DNA from: Phaeospirillum sp.
GTDB lineage: Bacteria > Pseudomonadota > Alphaproteobacteria > Rhodospirillales > Magnetospirillaceae
Assembly: GCA_030651575.1 (NCBI GenBank)
Contig: JAUSFB010000068.1
Coordinates: 154,059-218,058 of the forward strand
Reading direction: 5' to 3'
DNA: 64,000 bases
Position numbers and translations under genes: made by a program. Below are positions 1 to 8,803 of the stretch, piece after piece; the first letter of the stretch is position 1, and the number at the start of each line of letters is the position of its first letter. The notes below the pieces were generated by a model that saw only the letters and a program-made list of their open reading frames with translations, did not search any database and was not told the origin of the DNA.

Positions 1-257
1 TTCAGATGGGCCAGCATTGGAAAATAGATGGCAGACAAGCGTAGCGCCGGCAGGCGCGCCCGCGCGCGCATGAATATTTGGAACCCTGCAATGTCCAGAT
101 CGCCCCACAGAAATAGATTTGGATGATTGAGTAGGGCCGTAAGGGGCGGCGGGTTGCCGGCACGTACGGCCGATATGGTTGTCGGGCTCTCCAGTCCGTC
201 AATCAGCCTTTCACCGACGTCCAGGGCGGATGCGCCAAACCCATACGCGGACACCTT
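1..257 (-). pseudogene. Fragment resembling the C-terminal Toprim part of Wadjet JetD (DUF2220), continues past the left edge
   Basis: This is the downstream part of a minus-strand reading frame that stays open to the window edge. After the transposase part ends near residue 425, the text stops looking like an integrase. It then carries a run containing LNHPNLFLWGDLDIAGFQIF. The hydrophobic strand followed by WGDxDxxGF is typical of the Toprim-like domain of JetD/DUF2220 proteins, the nuclease subunit of Wadjet anti-plasmid systems. The N-terminal JetD part and any JetA-C partners are absent from the window; JetABC would normally lie upstream, where the transposon now sits. The two pieces happen to share a frame, so this is probably a chimeric, non-functional junction and not a designed fusion. 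The family call rests on a short motif. Confidence 0.4.
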
Positions 258-1532
258 CACCGGTCGCCAAGTGATGGCGATGCCGTATTGCTGGCAGGCT
301 TTGTCCAGGGTCTTACTGTGGAACTCCTTACCGTTGTCGGCATGAATGCGGCGGGGCAGGCCCCAGACAGGCCAGCGGCCCTTGATGCCCAGGCGGTCGA
401 GATGGGCATCCTTGTCCAAGGCCGAGCGGGCGATGCACATGCCCACCGAGAATGCGTTGGGCGGATCAAGGGAGAGATAGAAGCCGGTCACCATGCGGCT
501 GTAGACGTCGATGGCCAGGGTCAGGTTCGGGCGACCGATGGGCTGACGTGTGTCGTCATCGACCAAATCGATGTCCAGTCTGGTGTGATCGATCTGCACG
601 ACGGCCAGGGGGAAGTCGGCGCCGGGAAAGGCCCCTTTTACCTCGGCGAAGCGGTCGCGCGCCGCCTTTCGGCCTTTGCGGCGCCGGAGCTTCAGTTCTT
701 CTGGGACGGCATCCAGGCGGCGACGGAAAGTTTCCTCGTGCGGCGGCTTCCGGCGGATGCCGGCACACAGGCGTTTCAGCGTCTCGTAAGCTTTGCGCGG
801 GCTGAGGTTCTGCTTGGTCAGGTAAAAGTCCTCGATGACCTTGGCGACCAGGGCCTCCACCTCGGGATGCAGCCGTGTCGGCATGGGGCGCTTGCGCCGC
901 TGCGGCGCCAGGTCGGAGAGCAGTTCCCTGGCCTCGTAATTGTGCAGCCAGCGCTCGATGGTCCGCCGTCCGAGGCCATATTCGGTGGCGATAGCATCGA
1001 TGGCCTTGGTTCGTCCCCGGCCGATGGAGAGCAATGGCTTGATGACCTCAAGGCGCCGCTTGGCCTCGGCCAGATCGTCCTCGTCCAGGCTGTCGATGGC
1101 CGGGGGCGGGGCTTCGGCCGGATCGGAGTCCGCCTTCAGGTCGGCAATGTCGAACACTTCCTTGCGGTGGGTGTCCTTGTCGGTGGCCACCTGGAACTGC
1201 CAGCCGCGATCACGGCCGTAGGCCTCTGCCGCCGCGAATTTGGGGCGCAGGATGTCCGCCTGGGTGGCAAGGTCGGCCTGATACTTCACCTCGACCAGAT
1301 CGGGCGGCCTGGGCTCGCGCCAGGTGACCAGGAAGTCGGGGGTGTAACGGCGTCCGCCGGGGACCGGAATCATCACCGGCTGTTCCTCGATGCCGGCAAA
1401 ATCCGGCTCGAAACGGCAAAGCAGGACGAAGTCCCGCTCCAGCGAGGATTCAACCGCGACGCTCCTCTGTCCGTCCACGGGCTGCCGCCCGGTGACGCTG
1501 CGGTGGCTTCTGGGGATCGACCGAACCGGCAT
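258..1532 (-). pseudogene. TnsA-TnsB fusion transposase, truncated after the second catalytic Asp
   Basis: Residues about 27-125 match the Tn7 TnsA endonuclease N-terminal domain: SSLERDF, then RRYTPDFLV with D66, then LVEVKY with E81 and K83. Residues about 150-300 contain a helix-turn-helix region (GLGRRTIERWL) like TnsB/TniA. The rve integrase core follows, with VQIDHT (D315) and HADNGKEF (D399). The third catalytic acidic residue, the GG-x-IER motif and the Mu-type C-terminal domain are missing, because the sequence changes character after TWRPV near residue 425. The ATG at 1532 has a strong ribosome site (GGGAGG, 5 nt away) and lies 39 nt behind tniQ, so the two formed an operon. TnsA and TnsB in one chain is a known minority arrangement in Tn7-like elements. 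No tnsC is visible. The gene is almost certainly inactive as it stands. Confidence 0.75.
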
Positions 1533-1571
1533 CTTGCCTCCCAAAATAATCTGGAATCCAAGCCTTGATCG

Positions 1572-2579
1572 TCAATTAGGCGAAATCATGGCAATGTTTG
1601 GTTGATGTTTGCCTTCGTGACGATCTTTCTTGAGAAGCATCATCGGGCTGCGGCTGGTGCGTTCCAACTGCCAGCGCGACACGTCTGCTGCCTTGCAGGT
1701 CGCATGGAAGCGGAGGGGCCAGTCGTCGAGCATCCGGGCCGCCAGGGCGATCAGCAGGTGCCGGTGCCGTGGTTCGAACTGGTAGGGATCGGCCCGGATG
1801 GGAATATCCGCGAGCTGCGACAATTCATCTGGACCCTCGGCCAGTTCGGTTCTCAAGGACCGGGCGAACGAGCCCCCGGCTACCAGCCGCAGCAGCCTCA
1901 GGACCAATTCGAAGAACAAGGGCTGGCGGATCGGGCCATGGCCGGGAATGTTCACCTCACCCTGGGCGGTGGCGGTGAGCAGTCCGGCTTGGGTTGAGAG
2001 ATCGGTGACGGGGACGGTTTGCACGCCCATCAGGCTGGTGCCGCATTTATGGCATTCCAGATCGGTCCTGGTGCGGATCGTCTTCAGCGGCTGGATCGGT
2101 TCACCGCAGCCGGGGCAACGGTCGCAGAGATACACCCGGTGACGGCGGCAGGCGGTGACGAAGTACAGACGCCAGCCGAGGCGGAAGTAGGGGGCTGTAT
2201 CCTCCGCCAGACACTGGGGGCAGAGCTGCTGACCGAAGCTGGGCCGGGTCCGTTCGGTTCCCACCGAGGGCAGCCAGGGCAGGCGGATGTGCCGCTCCTC
2301 GGCATCGTAGAGGTGCCCTGCCCAACGGGTGACCATGGCATCAGCCAGAATGTCGGCAGAGATGCCGGTGGCCGCCGACAGCCGGATCAGCAGGCTGCGC
2401 TCGGCCAGACGGTCGAGATCGCGGCTGTGAATCTGGGCGCCGCTGGTCGCCACGCCGTACAGTTCTGCCGGCGTCAGGCCATTGCTCCAGGCGGTCCTGG
2501 AGAACCACGACGAGAAGGTTTCTCCCGGCAACGGCCGAGGCCGCCCCGGCCACAATGGGATGGGCCGTCCGGCGTTCAT
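1572..2579 (-). CDS. tniQ: TniQ/TnsD-family transposition target-selection protein
   Basis: The 335-residue protein opens with the TniQ signature (PGETFSSWFSRTAWSNG). It has two zinc-ribbon-like cysteine sets typical of the family: CPQCLAEDTAPYFRLGWRL with the following CRRHRVYLCDRCPGCG, and CHKCG further on. TniQ/TnsD proteins direct target choice of Tn7/Tn5053-like transposons by linking the target to the AAA+ regulator TnsC. The ATG at 2579 is preceded by GAGGA at a good distance. It is the first gene of the tniQ-tnsAB pair, an unusual order compared with Tn7 (tnsABCD) or Tn5053 (tniABQR). Its reading frame looks intact although its transposase partner is broken. Its first 38 or so codons and upstream region are repeated at 4053-4232. 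Confidence 0.85.
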   Translation of the reverse strand: MNAGRPIPLWPGRPRPLPGETFSSWFSRTAWSNGLTPAELYGVATSGAQIHSRDLDRLAERSLLIRLSAATGISADILADAMVTRWAGHLYDAEERHIRLPWLPSVGTERTRPSFGQQLCPQCLAEDTAPYFRLGWRLYFVTACRRHRVYLCDRCPGCGEPIQPLKTIRTRTDLECHKCGTSLMGVQTVPVTDLSTQAGLLTATAQGEVNIPGHGPIRQPLFFELVLRLLRLVAGGSFARSLRTELAEGPDELSQLADIPIRADPYQFEPRHRHLLIALAARMLDDWPLRFHATCKAADVSRWQLERTSRSPMMLLKKDRHEGKHQPNIAMISPN

Positions 2580-2646
2580 GGAAAATTCCTCGGATGTCTG
2601 ATCGAGGAGTCACATAGGTACGCCGAAACTGACTTCAATGCGCCCA
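2467..2646. repeat. 180-bp direct repeat, copy 1 (5' end of tniQ and its upstream region)
   Basis: This segment is about 95% identical to 4053-4232 (nine mismatches by eye, no gaps). It covers the first 38 or so codons of tniQ and about 67 bp upstream, and ends abruptly at the shared word GCGCCCA. The two copies flank the DUF3800 gene in direct orientation. Confidence 0.9.
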
Positions 2647-2855
2647 GACGGAGGCAGCTTAAACCTCCATTCCGAGATGGTGTGGCCATTCAGGTGGATC
2701 ATGAATCACACGGGGCGCCGGTTGCCGAGTGGGACTGGAATGGGGGGGAGCTAATGCTCCCGTAGGTGCCATTAACTGGCAATTCGGAGCTGCCAAGGCT
2801 CGGCTTCACTCTGCTTCCCAAGCGTTATATCATCTTTTGGTTGATGGAGGGCGAA

Positions 2856-4004
2856 ATGGAAGTCACTCACGTTTTTTGCGACGAGGCGGGTTTTACCGGA
2901 AACCGAATGCTCGACGCTCTGCAGCCGTATTTCACTTACAGCGCTGTTGCCGTAGATCCGGCGGAAGGAGCGGAATTTGTCGCCGCGTTGATCCGAGATT
3001 TCGGGATTCAAGGAGGGGAGTTGAAAGCCGAGAGGCTGGTAAAGTTTAGCAAGGGGCGGCGGGCCTTAACCAAGGCCATTGATTGGCTTGATGGTAGGTA
3101 TTCTGCTGTCTTCTATCATAAGAAGTACAATCTGGCCTGCAAGTTTTTCGAGTATATCTATGAGCCTGTTCTTCAGGCCAATAACGCTCTTTTCTATAGA
3201 AAGAACTTTCACCGCCACGTTGCCAACTGTCTTTACATGCATTTCGAATCAAGGATGGCGGTAGCTGAAGACATCATGGCTGAATTTGAGACCTACATGC
3301 GGAAACGGGATTTGCAAGGTCTCGGGACGCTGTTTTCGACATCCTCGTCAAATTTGGACGTAGCCGATGCCATGCAGGCGATGCTGGATTTCGCCATTGG
3401 ATACCGTGACGTCATCGTGGATGAGATCGGGGGGCTGGAGGGGCCCAATGGCGTGGGGAAGTGGGTGCTCGACGTGACAACCTCTTCGGTTTTTAGCCTT
3501 CTCGCCCATCTTGGGCAGAAGCATGAAATTCTTGAGGTCTACTGCGATCACTCGAAGCCGCTTGCGGCCGACGCTTCGTTTTTCGACGTGATGGTGAACC
3601 GGCCTGAGCGGAGGTACACCCACGCCTGGGGAAAGCGTCGCGCTCTCACATGGAATATGACGAGGCCGCTCCAACTGGTGGATTCCAAGGTTCAACCTGC
3701 CGTTCAACTGGCGGACTCTATCGCGGGGGCCTTGTGTTTCGCCCTGAAGAACCAAAGCGACCCGTCTGGCCGCGAATGGTTGGAACGGGTGATGCCGAAT
3801 CTTCATGAGGACTGCGTCTATCCAGATCTTTCCGTGGTGGATTTATCCAATGGCGAAGCTTTCACGAATGCGATTGTGCTGGTCGAGTTGGCGTCGCGGG
3901 CTCGTGAAGGAAGGGATCCGCTTGCCGACATGGAGGCTTTTTATCGTACGGTCGAGTTCAGGCTTGCAGTTGATCCGCCAGATTTCGTCAAGTCACGGCG
4001 CTAA
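2856..4004 (+). CDS. DUF3800 domain protein
   Basis: This 382-residue protein has the DUF3800 hallmarks. A short strand is followed by CDEAGF near the N terminus (the family's conserved D-E pair), and a late VQLADSIAG motif supplies another conserved Asp. The fold is RNase H-like and members are often found in phages, mobile elements and near defence genes. The molecular function is not established. I chose the ATG at 2856 because GGAGG lies at 2846-2850, five bases upstream. An in-frame ATG at 2844 and a longer frame back to 2766 lack a ribosome site. The gene lies between two copies of a transposon end, which suggests it was carried in or trapped by the element. Its lower GC and AT-ending codons around 3000-3350 differ from the neighbouring housekeeping genes. 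Confidence 0.7.
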   Translation: MEVTHVFCDEAGFTGNRMLDALQPYFTYSAVAVDPAEGAEFVAALIRDFGIQGGELKAERLVKFSKGRRALTKAIDWLDGRYSAVFYHKKYNLACKFFEYIYEPVLQANNALFYRKNFHRHVANCLYMHFESRMAVAEDIMAEFETYMRKRDLQGLGTLFSTSSSNLDVADAMQAMLDFAIGYRDVIVDEIGGLEGPNGVGKWVLDVTTSSVFSLLAHLGQKHEILEVYCDHSKPLAADASFFDVMVNRPERRYTHAWGKRRALTWNMTRPLQLVDSKVQPAVQLADSIAGALCFALKNQSDPSGREWLERVMPNLHEDCVYPDLSVVDLSNGEAFTNAIVLVELASRAREGRDPLADMEAFYRTVEFRLAVDPPDFVKSRR

Positions 4005-4052
4005 TTCCTTTGGGCTGGAGTCTGAGTTTAGCGCTCTGCCCATCAGATTTCG

Positions 4053-4165
4053 GCCGGCGTCAGGCTATTGCTCCAGGCTGTCCTGGAGAACCGCGACGAG
4101 AAGGTTTCTCCCGGCAACGGCCGAGGCCGCGCCGGCCACAATGGGATGGGCCGTCCGGCGTTCAT
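4053..4165 (-). pseudogene. tniQ 5' remnant (second copy)
   Basis: The ATG at 4165 and about 38 following codons repeat the start of the intact tniQ at 2579. The fragment ends at 4053, where the sequence no longer matches tniQ. No downstream tniQ or transposase sequence follows. Confidence 0.85.
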
Positions 4166-4232
4166 GGAAAATTCCTCGGAAGTCGGATCGAGGAGTCACA
4201 TGGGCACGCCGAAACCGACTTCAATGCGCCCA
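4053..4232. repeat. 180-bp direct repeat, copy 2
   Basis: Partner of 2467-2646, in the same orientation and without gaps. It lies 49 bp past the stop codon of the DUF3800 gene. Sequence beyond 4232 diverges from that beyond 2646, so the right boundary is exact and could be the edge of the duplicated unit. Confidence 0.9.
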
Positions 4233-4415
4233 AAACCGGTATCGTCGGGATTCGTTCTGAATCAACGGCCTGGAAAATTCCACCGCCATCGGGAGTGCGG
4301 CTGCCGCCATCTATGATCCGTTACCGCCATTTTAAGCCGGAACCGACAGTCCGGTTGAAACTTGTCCCATCCCACCAAATATGCAAAGACTTACCGAATT
4401 AGTGGAGACCCGCCC
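4233..4415. other. Non-coding junction between mobile island and housekeeping genes
   Basis: No convincing gene is present. The stretch could hold the real outer end of the transposon, because the sequence becomes ordinary chromosomal coding from 4416. I could not define terminal inverted repeats or a target-site duplication by eye. Confidence 0.4.
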
Positions 4416-5447
4416 GTGAGCCGTTCCAATCTCGATCATCCTTTCGCCGCCCCTCCCGACGCCGGTCATGTCATGGTGGTGGCGCCCGGTATCCGTTGGA
4501 TTCGGATGCCGCTGCCCTTCGCCCTCGACCACATCAATCTGTGGGCGCTCGACGATGGTGAAGAGGGTTTGACCCTGGTGGATTCCGGTCTGGGCAATGA
4601 CGAGACCAAGGCGCTGTGGGAGATTCTGCTGGCCGGGCCGCTGGCCGGGCGTCGGCCGTCGCGGCTGATCGCCACGCATTTTCATCCCGATCACATGGGG
4701 CTGTCGGGCTGGCTGTGTCAACGCCTCGGCGTCGAGCTGACGGCCTCGCTGCGGGAATGGCTGTTCGGCCGCATGCTGTGGCTGGAAGACAGCGAGGAAT
4801 TCACCGCCAATCAGGTCGGCTATTACCGCCGTCTCGGCTTTGACGCCGAGCAGTTGGAAGGCGTCCGGAGCAGGGGCAACACCTACCGCTCGCGCATCGA
4901 CGTCATCCCGGTGCGGATGGTGGGAATCCGTCACGGCGACACCCTGGACATCGGGGGGCTCCAGTGGCGGATGATCGAGGGCGGCGGCCACTCGCCCGAG
5001 CACGCCTGCCTGTATTGCGCCGAGTCCGGCATCCTGATCTCCGGGGATCAGGTGCTGCCGCGCATCAGCCCCATCGTGGGCGTATGGCCGCAGCAGCCCG
5101 ACGCCGAGCCTCTGTCCTTGTTCCTCGACGCGCTGACCCGCTTGCGGGACTTGCCGGCCGATACCCTGGTGCTGCCGTCGCACGGCCTGCCATTCCGGGG
5201 ATTGCACCCCCGGATCGACGAGTTGCTGGCCCACCATGCCGAGCGGTTGGAGCGCACCCTGTCGGCTTGTGTCGAGCCGGCCACCCCGCTTCAGGTGCTG
5301 CGGGTTCTCTTTACCCGGGTGCTGGACGCCCACCAGCTCGGCTTCGCCACCGGCGAAACCCTGGCTCATCTGCATCATCTGATGAAAAAGGGAGCGGTTA
5401 TCCGCGACCTGGGAAGCGACGGCGTCTGGCGCTATCGGCGAAGCTAG
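4416..5447 (+). CDS. MBL-fold metallo-hydrolase with C-terminal winged helix
   Basis: The core metal-binding motif THFHPDHMG and later conserved features (GGGHSPEHACLY, SGDQVLPRISP, LPSHGLPF) identify a metallo-beta-lactamase-fold hydrolase of the LACTB2-like type. The last 70 or so residues (LQVLRVLFTRVL to GVWRYRRS) resemble the small winged-helix tail of that group. Substrate is not predictable; thioesters, phosphodiesters and RNA are all known for the fold. I chose GTG 4416 (343 aa) because GGAGA precedes it by seven bases; a longer frame starts at 4362. It converges on the ArsR-type gene and the two share a CTAG at their stop codons, so they are not co-transcribed. Confidence 0.75.
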   Translation: MSRSNLDHPFAAPPDAGHVMVVAPGIRWIRMPLPFALDHINLWALDDGEEGLTLVDSGLGNDETKALWEILLAGPLAGRRPSRLIATHFHPDHMGLSGWLCQRLGVELTASLREWLFGRMLWLEDSEEFTANQVGYYRRLGFDAEQLEGVRSRGNTYRSRIDVIPVRMVGIRHGDTLDIGGLQWRMIEGGGHSPEHACLYCAESGILISGDQVLPRISPIVGVWPQQPDAEPLSLFLDALTRLRDLPADTLVLPSHGLPFRGLHPRIDELLAHHAERLERTLSACVEPATPLQVLRVLFTRVLDAHQLGFATGETLAHLHHLMKKGAVIRDLGSDGVWRYRRS

Positions 5448-5758
5448 GCCGCGCAGGCGCCTTCGGGCTCGCAATACAGGCCGTACAGGGTGTTGATCAC
5501 CGCGCTGGCCTCGGCTCCGGCCAGGGAATAGAAAATGGTCTGGGCCTGACGGCGGGTCTGGACCAAGCTGTCCCGGCGCAGACGCGCCAGATGCTGCGAC
5601 AGGGCAGACTGGCTGAGGCCGATGATCCGCTCCAGCTCTCCCACCGATTTCTCGCCGTGGAGAAGCTGGCACAGGATCATCAGGCGGTGTTCATTGCTCA
5701 TGGCCTTGAGCAGGGCGCTGGCCCGGCGTGCGCTGTCTTGCAGCTTCTCAAGTTCCAT
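5444..5758 (-). CDS. ArsR-family repressor of the BigR/SqrR/YgaV persulfide-sensing type
   Basis: This 104-residue winged-helix protein contains the ArsR recognition region SVGELERIIGLSQSALSQHL. It lacks the classic metal-binding cysteine box (CxC in helix 3). It has Cys30 (RLMILC) and Cys96 (LYGLYC), placed like the two cysteines that form a tetrasulfide bridge in SqrR and BigR. A third cysteine (C102) is in the tail. Those proteins repress sulfide-oxidation genes and release DNA on persulfidation. The ATG at 5758 has GAGGT at proper distance; the ATG at 5764 is too close to that site. A palindrome in the upstream region is a probable autoregulatory operator. The target genes are not evident here. 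Confidence 0.75.
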   Translation of the reverse strand: MELEKLQDSARRASALLKAMSNEHRLMILCQLLHGEKSVGELERIIGLSQSALSQHLARLRRDSLVQTRRQAQTIFYSLAGAEASAVINTLYGLYCEPEGACAA

Positions 5759-5786
5759 GGTCATCACCTCTCTATCCTGCGTGTCA

Positions 5787-5816
5787 CATATATCATAACA
5801 GTTATTCAATATATTT
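5787..5816. promoter_or_regulatory. Candidate operator for the BigR-like repressor
   Basis: An AT-rich dyad with the exact core ATAACAGTTAT (5795-5805) is flanked by near-symmetric ATATAT blocks, about 35-60 bp upstream of the repressor start. AT-rich dyads in this position are usual for ArsR-family autoregulation. Assignment is by position and symmetry only. Confidence 0.5.
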
Positions 5817-5853
5817 CAATCTTTGCACAGCGGGGCCATGCAAAGATTGAAAT
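5813..5853. repeat. Perfect 15-bp inverted repeat between arsR-type gene and dxs
   Basis: The arms ATTTCAATCTTTGCA and its exact complement are separated by an 11-base loop. There is no T-run on either side, so it is not a canonical terminator. It lies between the repressor promoter and the 3' end of dxs and could limit read-through or act as a binding site. Confidence 0.6.
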
Positions 5854-5907
5854 GAAGCCGCAGATAAACACTTCTCGCCGTGTTGTTTGCGCGCAAACCC
5901 ATCGCGA

Positions 5908-5927
5908 AATCAGGATCTCTCCTGATT
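5908..5927 (-). terminator. Short hairpin directly after dxs
   Basis: An 8-bp stem (AATCAGGA and its complement) with a four-base loop starts right after the dxs stop codon and is followed on the minus strand by only three T. It is a weak intrinsic terminator at best. Confidence 0.4.
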
Positions 5928-7859
5928 TTAGGCGAGGGCGGCGGTCCGGGCGTCTCCCAGGGCGGCCAGGGCCGTGGCGACGATGCCAGAGGCGTTGAGG
6001 CCGATCGTCTCGTACTGGACGGTGGGGGAATCGTGCTCGACGAAGTAGTCGGGCAGCGAGAGCGGCCGCACCTTGAGCCCCTGGTCGAGGGCTCCGTGCG
6101 ACGCCAGCAGTTGCAGCACATGACCGCCAAAACCGCCAACCGCGCCTTCCTCGATGGTGATCAGGACTTCATGCTCGCGGGCGAGGCGCAAGATCAGCTC
6201 CTCGTCCAGCGGCTTCATGAAGCGAGCGTCCACCACGGTGGGGGCGAGGCCGCGCAGGGCCAGCTCGTCGGCGGCCTTGAGCGATTCGGCCAGACGGGTT
6301 CCCAGCGACAGGATGGCGATACGGCTGCCCTCGCGCAAGACGCGGCCCTTGCCGATGGGCATGACGCTGCCGCGCTCGGGAAGCTCGACCCCGACGCCTT
6401 CGCCGCGCGGATAGCGGAAGGCGGAGGGGCGGTCATTGATGCTGACGGCGGTCGCCACGGCGTGCATCAGTTCGGCTTCGTCCGCCGGGCACATGATGAC
6501 GATGTCGGGCAGACAGCCGAGGAAGGCCATGTCGTAGGCGCCGGCATGGGTGGCGCCATCGGCGCCCACCAACCCGGCGCGGTCGATGGCGAAGCGAACC
6601 GGCAGGCGTTGCAGGACCACGTCATGCTGCACCTGATCGTAGGCGCGTTGCAGGAACGAGGAGTAGATGGCGCAAAACGGCTTGAAGCCTTCACAGGCCA
6701 GCCCGGCCGAGAAGGTCACCGCATGCTGTTCGGCGATGCCCACGTCAAAGCAGCGGGCCGGGAAGCGGTCGCCGAACTTGTCCAGTCCGGTGCCGGCCGG
6801 CATGGCGGCGGTGACGGCGACGATACGGTCGTCATGCTCGGCCTCGGCCAGCAGGGCCTTGGCGAACACGGCGGTATAGGAGGGGGCGTTGGCCTTGGGC
6901 TTGTCCAGCGCGCCGGTGATCACGTCAAAGCGTCCGACGCCGTGATACTTGTCGGCGGCGGCCTCGGCCGGCGGATAGCCGCGACCCTTCTTGGTCACCA
7001 CATGGATCAGGACGGGCTTGGTGTTGTCCTCGGAATCGCGGACATTCCTCAAGACCGGCAGCAGATGCTCGAAATTATGGCCGTCGATGGGGCCGACGTA
7101 ATAAAAGCCCATTTCCTCGAACAAGGTGCCGCCACCCGACACCATGCCGCGGGCGTATTCCTCGGCGCGGCCGACGGCGCGTTCCAGCGGCGGCGGCAGC
7201 AGATGCGCCAGATCCTTGGCCAGATGGCGAATGGAGTGGTAGGACGGCGACGACAGCAGGCGCGACAGATAGGCGCTCATGGCGCCCACCGGCGGTGCGA
7301 TGGACATGTCGTTGTCGTTGAGGATGACGATCAGGCGAGATCCCAGCGAGCCGGCGTTGTTCATGGCCTCGTAGGCCTGGCCGGCGCTCATGGCGCCGTC
7401 GCCGATCACCGCGATGACGTTGAAGTCGTCACCCTTGAGATCACGGCCTACCGCCATTCCCAGCGAAGCCGAGATGGAGGTCGAGCTGTGGCCGGCGCCG
7501 AACGGGTCGTATTCGCTTTCCGACCGGCGGGTAAAGCCCGACAGGCCGCCGCCCTGGCGCATGGTCCGCATGCGGTCGCGCCGGCCGGTCAGAATCTTGT
7601 GGGGATAGGCCTGATGGCCCACGTCCCAGATCAGCTTGTCGCGCGGCGTCTCGAAGACGTGGTGCAGGGCGACCGTCAACTCGGCGACGCCGAGCCCGGC
7701 GCCGAGATGGCCTCCGGTGAACGAAACCGACTGGATCATCTCCTGCCGGACTTCGTAGGTCAGTTGCTCCAACTCCTCGATGGAGAAGTCGCGGAAATCG
7801 GCCGGGCTGGAAATCTTGTCCAGCAGGGGCGCCTTGGGCTTGGAAGGGGAACGGGTCAT
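5928..7859 (-). CDS. dxs: 1-deoxy-D-xylulose-5-phosphate synthase
   Basis: This 643-residue enzyme is the expected length. It condenses pyruvate and glyceraldehyde 3-phosphate with thiamine diphosphate, the first step of the non-mevalonate isoprenoid pathway. Visible hallmarks are the N-terminal [21 protein letters not shown], the thiamine-diphosphate/Mg motif [18 protein letters not shown], the central [15 protein letters not shown], and the transketolase-type pyrimidine domain with [15 protein letters not shown]. It follows ispA on the same strand with 14 bases between the ispA stop and the dxs start. Together with xseB this forms the familiar xseB-ispA-dxs unit of proteobacteria. Confidence 0.97.
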   Translation of the reverse strand: MTRSPSKPKAPLLDKISSPADFRDFSIEELEQLTYEVRQEMIQSVSFTGGHLGAGLGVAELTVALHHVFETPRDKLIWDVGHQAYPHKILTGRRDRMRTMRQGGGLSGFTRRSESEYDPFGAGHSSTSISASLGMAVGRDLKGDDFNVIAVIGDGAMSAGQAYEAMNNAGSLGSRLIVILNDNDMSIAPPVGAMSAYLSRLLSSPSYHSIRHLAKDLAHLLPPPLERAVGRAEEYARGMVSGGGTLFEEMGFYYVGPIDGHNFEHLLPVLRNVRDSEDNTKPVLIHVVTKKGRGYPPAEAAADKYHGVGRFDVITGALDKPKANAPSYTAVFAKALLAEAEHDDRIVAVTAAMPAGTGLDKFGDRFPARCFDVGIAEQHAVTFSAGLACEGFKPFCAIYSSFLQRAYDQVQHDVVLQRLPVRFAIDRAGLVGADGATHAGAYDMAFLGCLPDIVIMCPADEAELMHAVATAVSINDRPSAFRYPRGEGVGVELPERGSVMPIGKGRVLREGSRIAILSLGTRLAESLKAADELALRGLAPTVVDARFMKPLDEELILRLAREHEVLITIEEGAVGGFGGHVLQLLASHGALDQGLKVRPLSLPDYFVEHDSPTVQYETIGLNASGIVATALAALGDARTAALA

Positions 7860-7873
7860 GGATCTGTGATGCC

Positions 7874-8803
7874 TTACGAACGGCGCTGAACGACATAGCG
7901 GGCGACATCCCGCATCAGGTCGGCCTTGTCACCAAAGGGATCGAGGTGGCGGCAGGCCTGATCGGCCAACATGTCCGCCTGGGAACGGGCACGGTCAATG
8001 CCCAGAAGAGACACGAAGGTCGCCTTGCCGGCGTCGGCATCCTTGCGAACCGCCTTGCCGACTTCGGCCGCGTCACCCTCGATGTCGAGGATGTCGTCGG
8101 CGATCTGAAAGGCGAGGCCGAGATCGTGGGCGTAATTGCGCAACGCCAGTCGCAGCTCGCCATGGGCCTTGCCCATGACGGCGCCGGCCTCGCACGAGAA
8201 CGAGAACAGGCGGCCGGTCTTCATCTGTTGCAACCGGGTGATCCCGGCGACGTCCAGGTCAAGGGTGTGGGCCTGAAGGTCGATCATCTGGCCGCCGACC
8301 ATGCCCTGGCCGCCCGAGGCGTGGGCCAGATCGGCCACCAGTTCGCAGCGCACGACCGGGTCCACGTGGGTCGCCGGATTGACCAGGATCTCGAACGCCT
8401 TGGTCAGCAGCGCGTCGCCGGCCAGCAGGGCGGTCGATTCGTCGAACTTCTTGTGGCAGGTCGGCCGGCCCCGGCGGAGATCGTCATTATCCATGCAGGG
8501 CAGGTCGTCATGGACCAGCGAATAGCAGTGGATCATCTCGATGGCGCAGGCGACGCGCAGGGCCGCGCTTTCCGCCACGTTGAACAGGCTGGCCGACTGC
8601 ATCACCAGGAACGGGCGCAGTCGCTTGCCGCCATCCAGGCTGGCATAGCGCATGGCCTCGTGCACACGGGCGTCAGGACCGTCGGATACCGGTAGCAGCC
8701 GGTCCAGTTCGGCGTTCACGGCCTGGCTGGTCAAGGTCAGGGCATCGGCGAGACGGGGAGAAAGCGGGGAGTTGCTCAAGGGTGTCTCTCGGTTATGGAT
8801 CAA
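7874..8803 (-). CDS. ispA: Farnesyl/geranylgeranyl diphosphate synthase (polyprenyl synthetase)
   Basis: A roughly 309-residue all-helical prenyltransferase with both Asp-rich magnesium motifs, DDLPCMDND and DDILDIEGD, plus GGKRLRP near the N terminus and the GQMIDLQ region. It elongates IPP and DMAPP, using the product of the pathway opened by the neighbouring dxs. The long-form start is a TTG at 8803 that overlaps the xseB stop codon (TTGA). A second TTG at 8779 (MSNSPLS) with GAGA upstream is an equally reasonable start. There is no ATG at the N terminus. Confidence 0.95.
   Translation of the reverse strand: MIHNRETPLSNSPLSPRLADALTLTSQAVNAELDRLLPVSDGPDARVHEAMRYASLDGGKRLRPFLVMQSASLFNVAESAALRVACAIEMIHCYSLVHDDLPCMDNDDLRRGRPTCHKKFDESTALLAGDALLTKAFEILVNPATHVDPVVRCELVADLAHASGGQGMVGGQMIDLQAHTLDLDVAGITRLQQMKTGRLFSFSCEAGAVMGKAHGELRLALRNYAHDLGLAFQIADDILDIEGDAAEVGKAVRKDADAGKATFVSLLGIDRARSQADMLADQACRHLDPFGDKADLMRDVARYVVQRRS

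Noticed and set aside
288..1568. Long plus-strand open frame of 426 codons
   Set aside because: It is opposite the TnsA-TnsB gene, whose domains are clear, and its translation has no recognisable family. High GC gives long antisense frames.
1..4415. CRISPR-associated transposon
   Set aside because: TniQ and fused TnsAB suggested it, but no cas gene, repeat array or tnsC is present in the window.
4416..5758. MBL hydrolase as the target gene of the BigR-like repressor
   Set aside because: In some bacteria BigR controls a co-transcribed sulfur dioxygenase, but here the two genes converge and the enzyme is of the longer LACTB2-like type.
5813..5853. Intrinsic terminator for dxs or the repressor
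   Set aside because: The stem is perfect but has no T-run on either strand, so it was kept only as an inverted repeat.
5880..7889. Plus-strand open frame of 669 codons
   Set aside because: It is the antisense of dxs and has low-complexity Gly/Ala/His-rich text.
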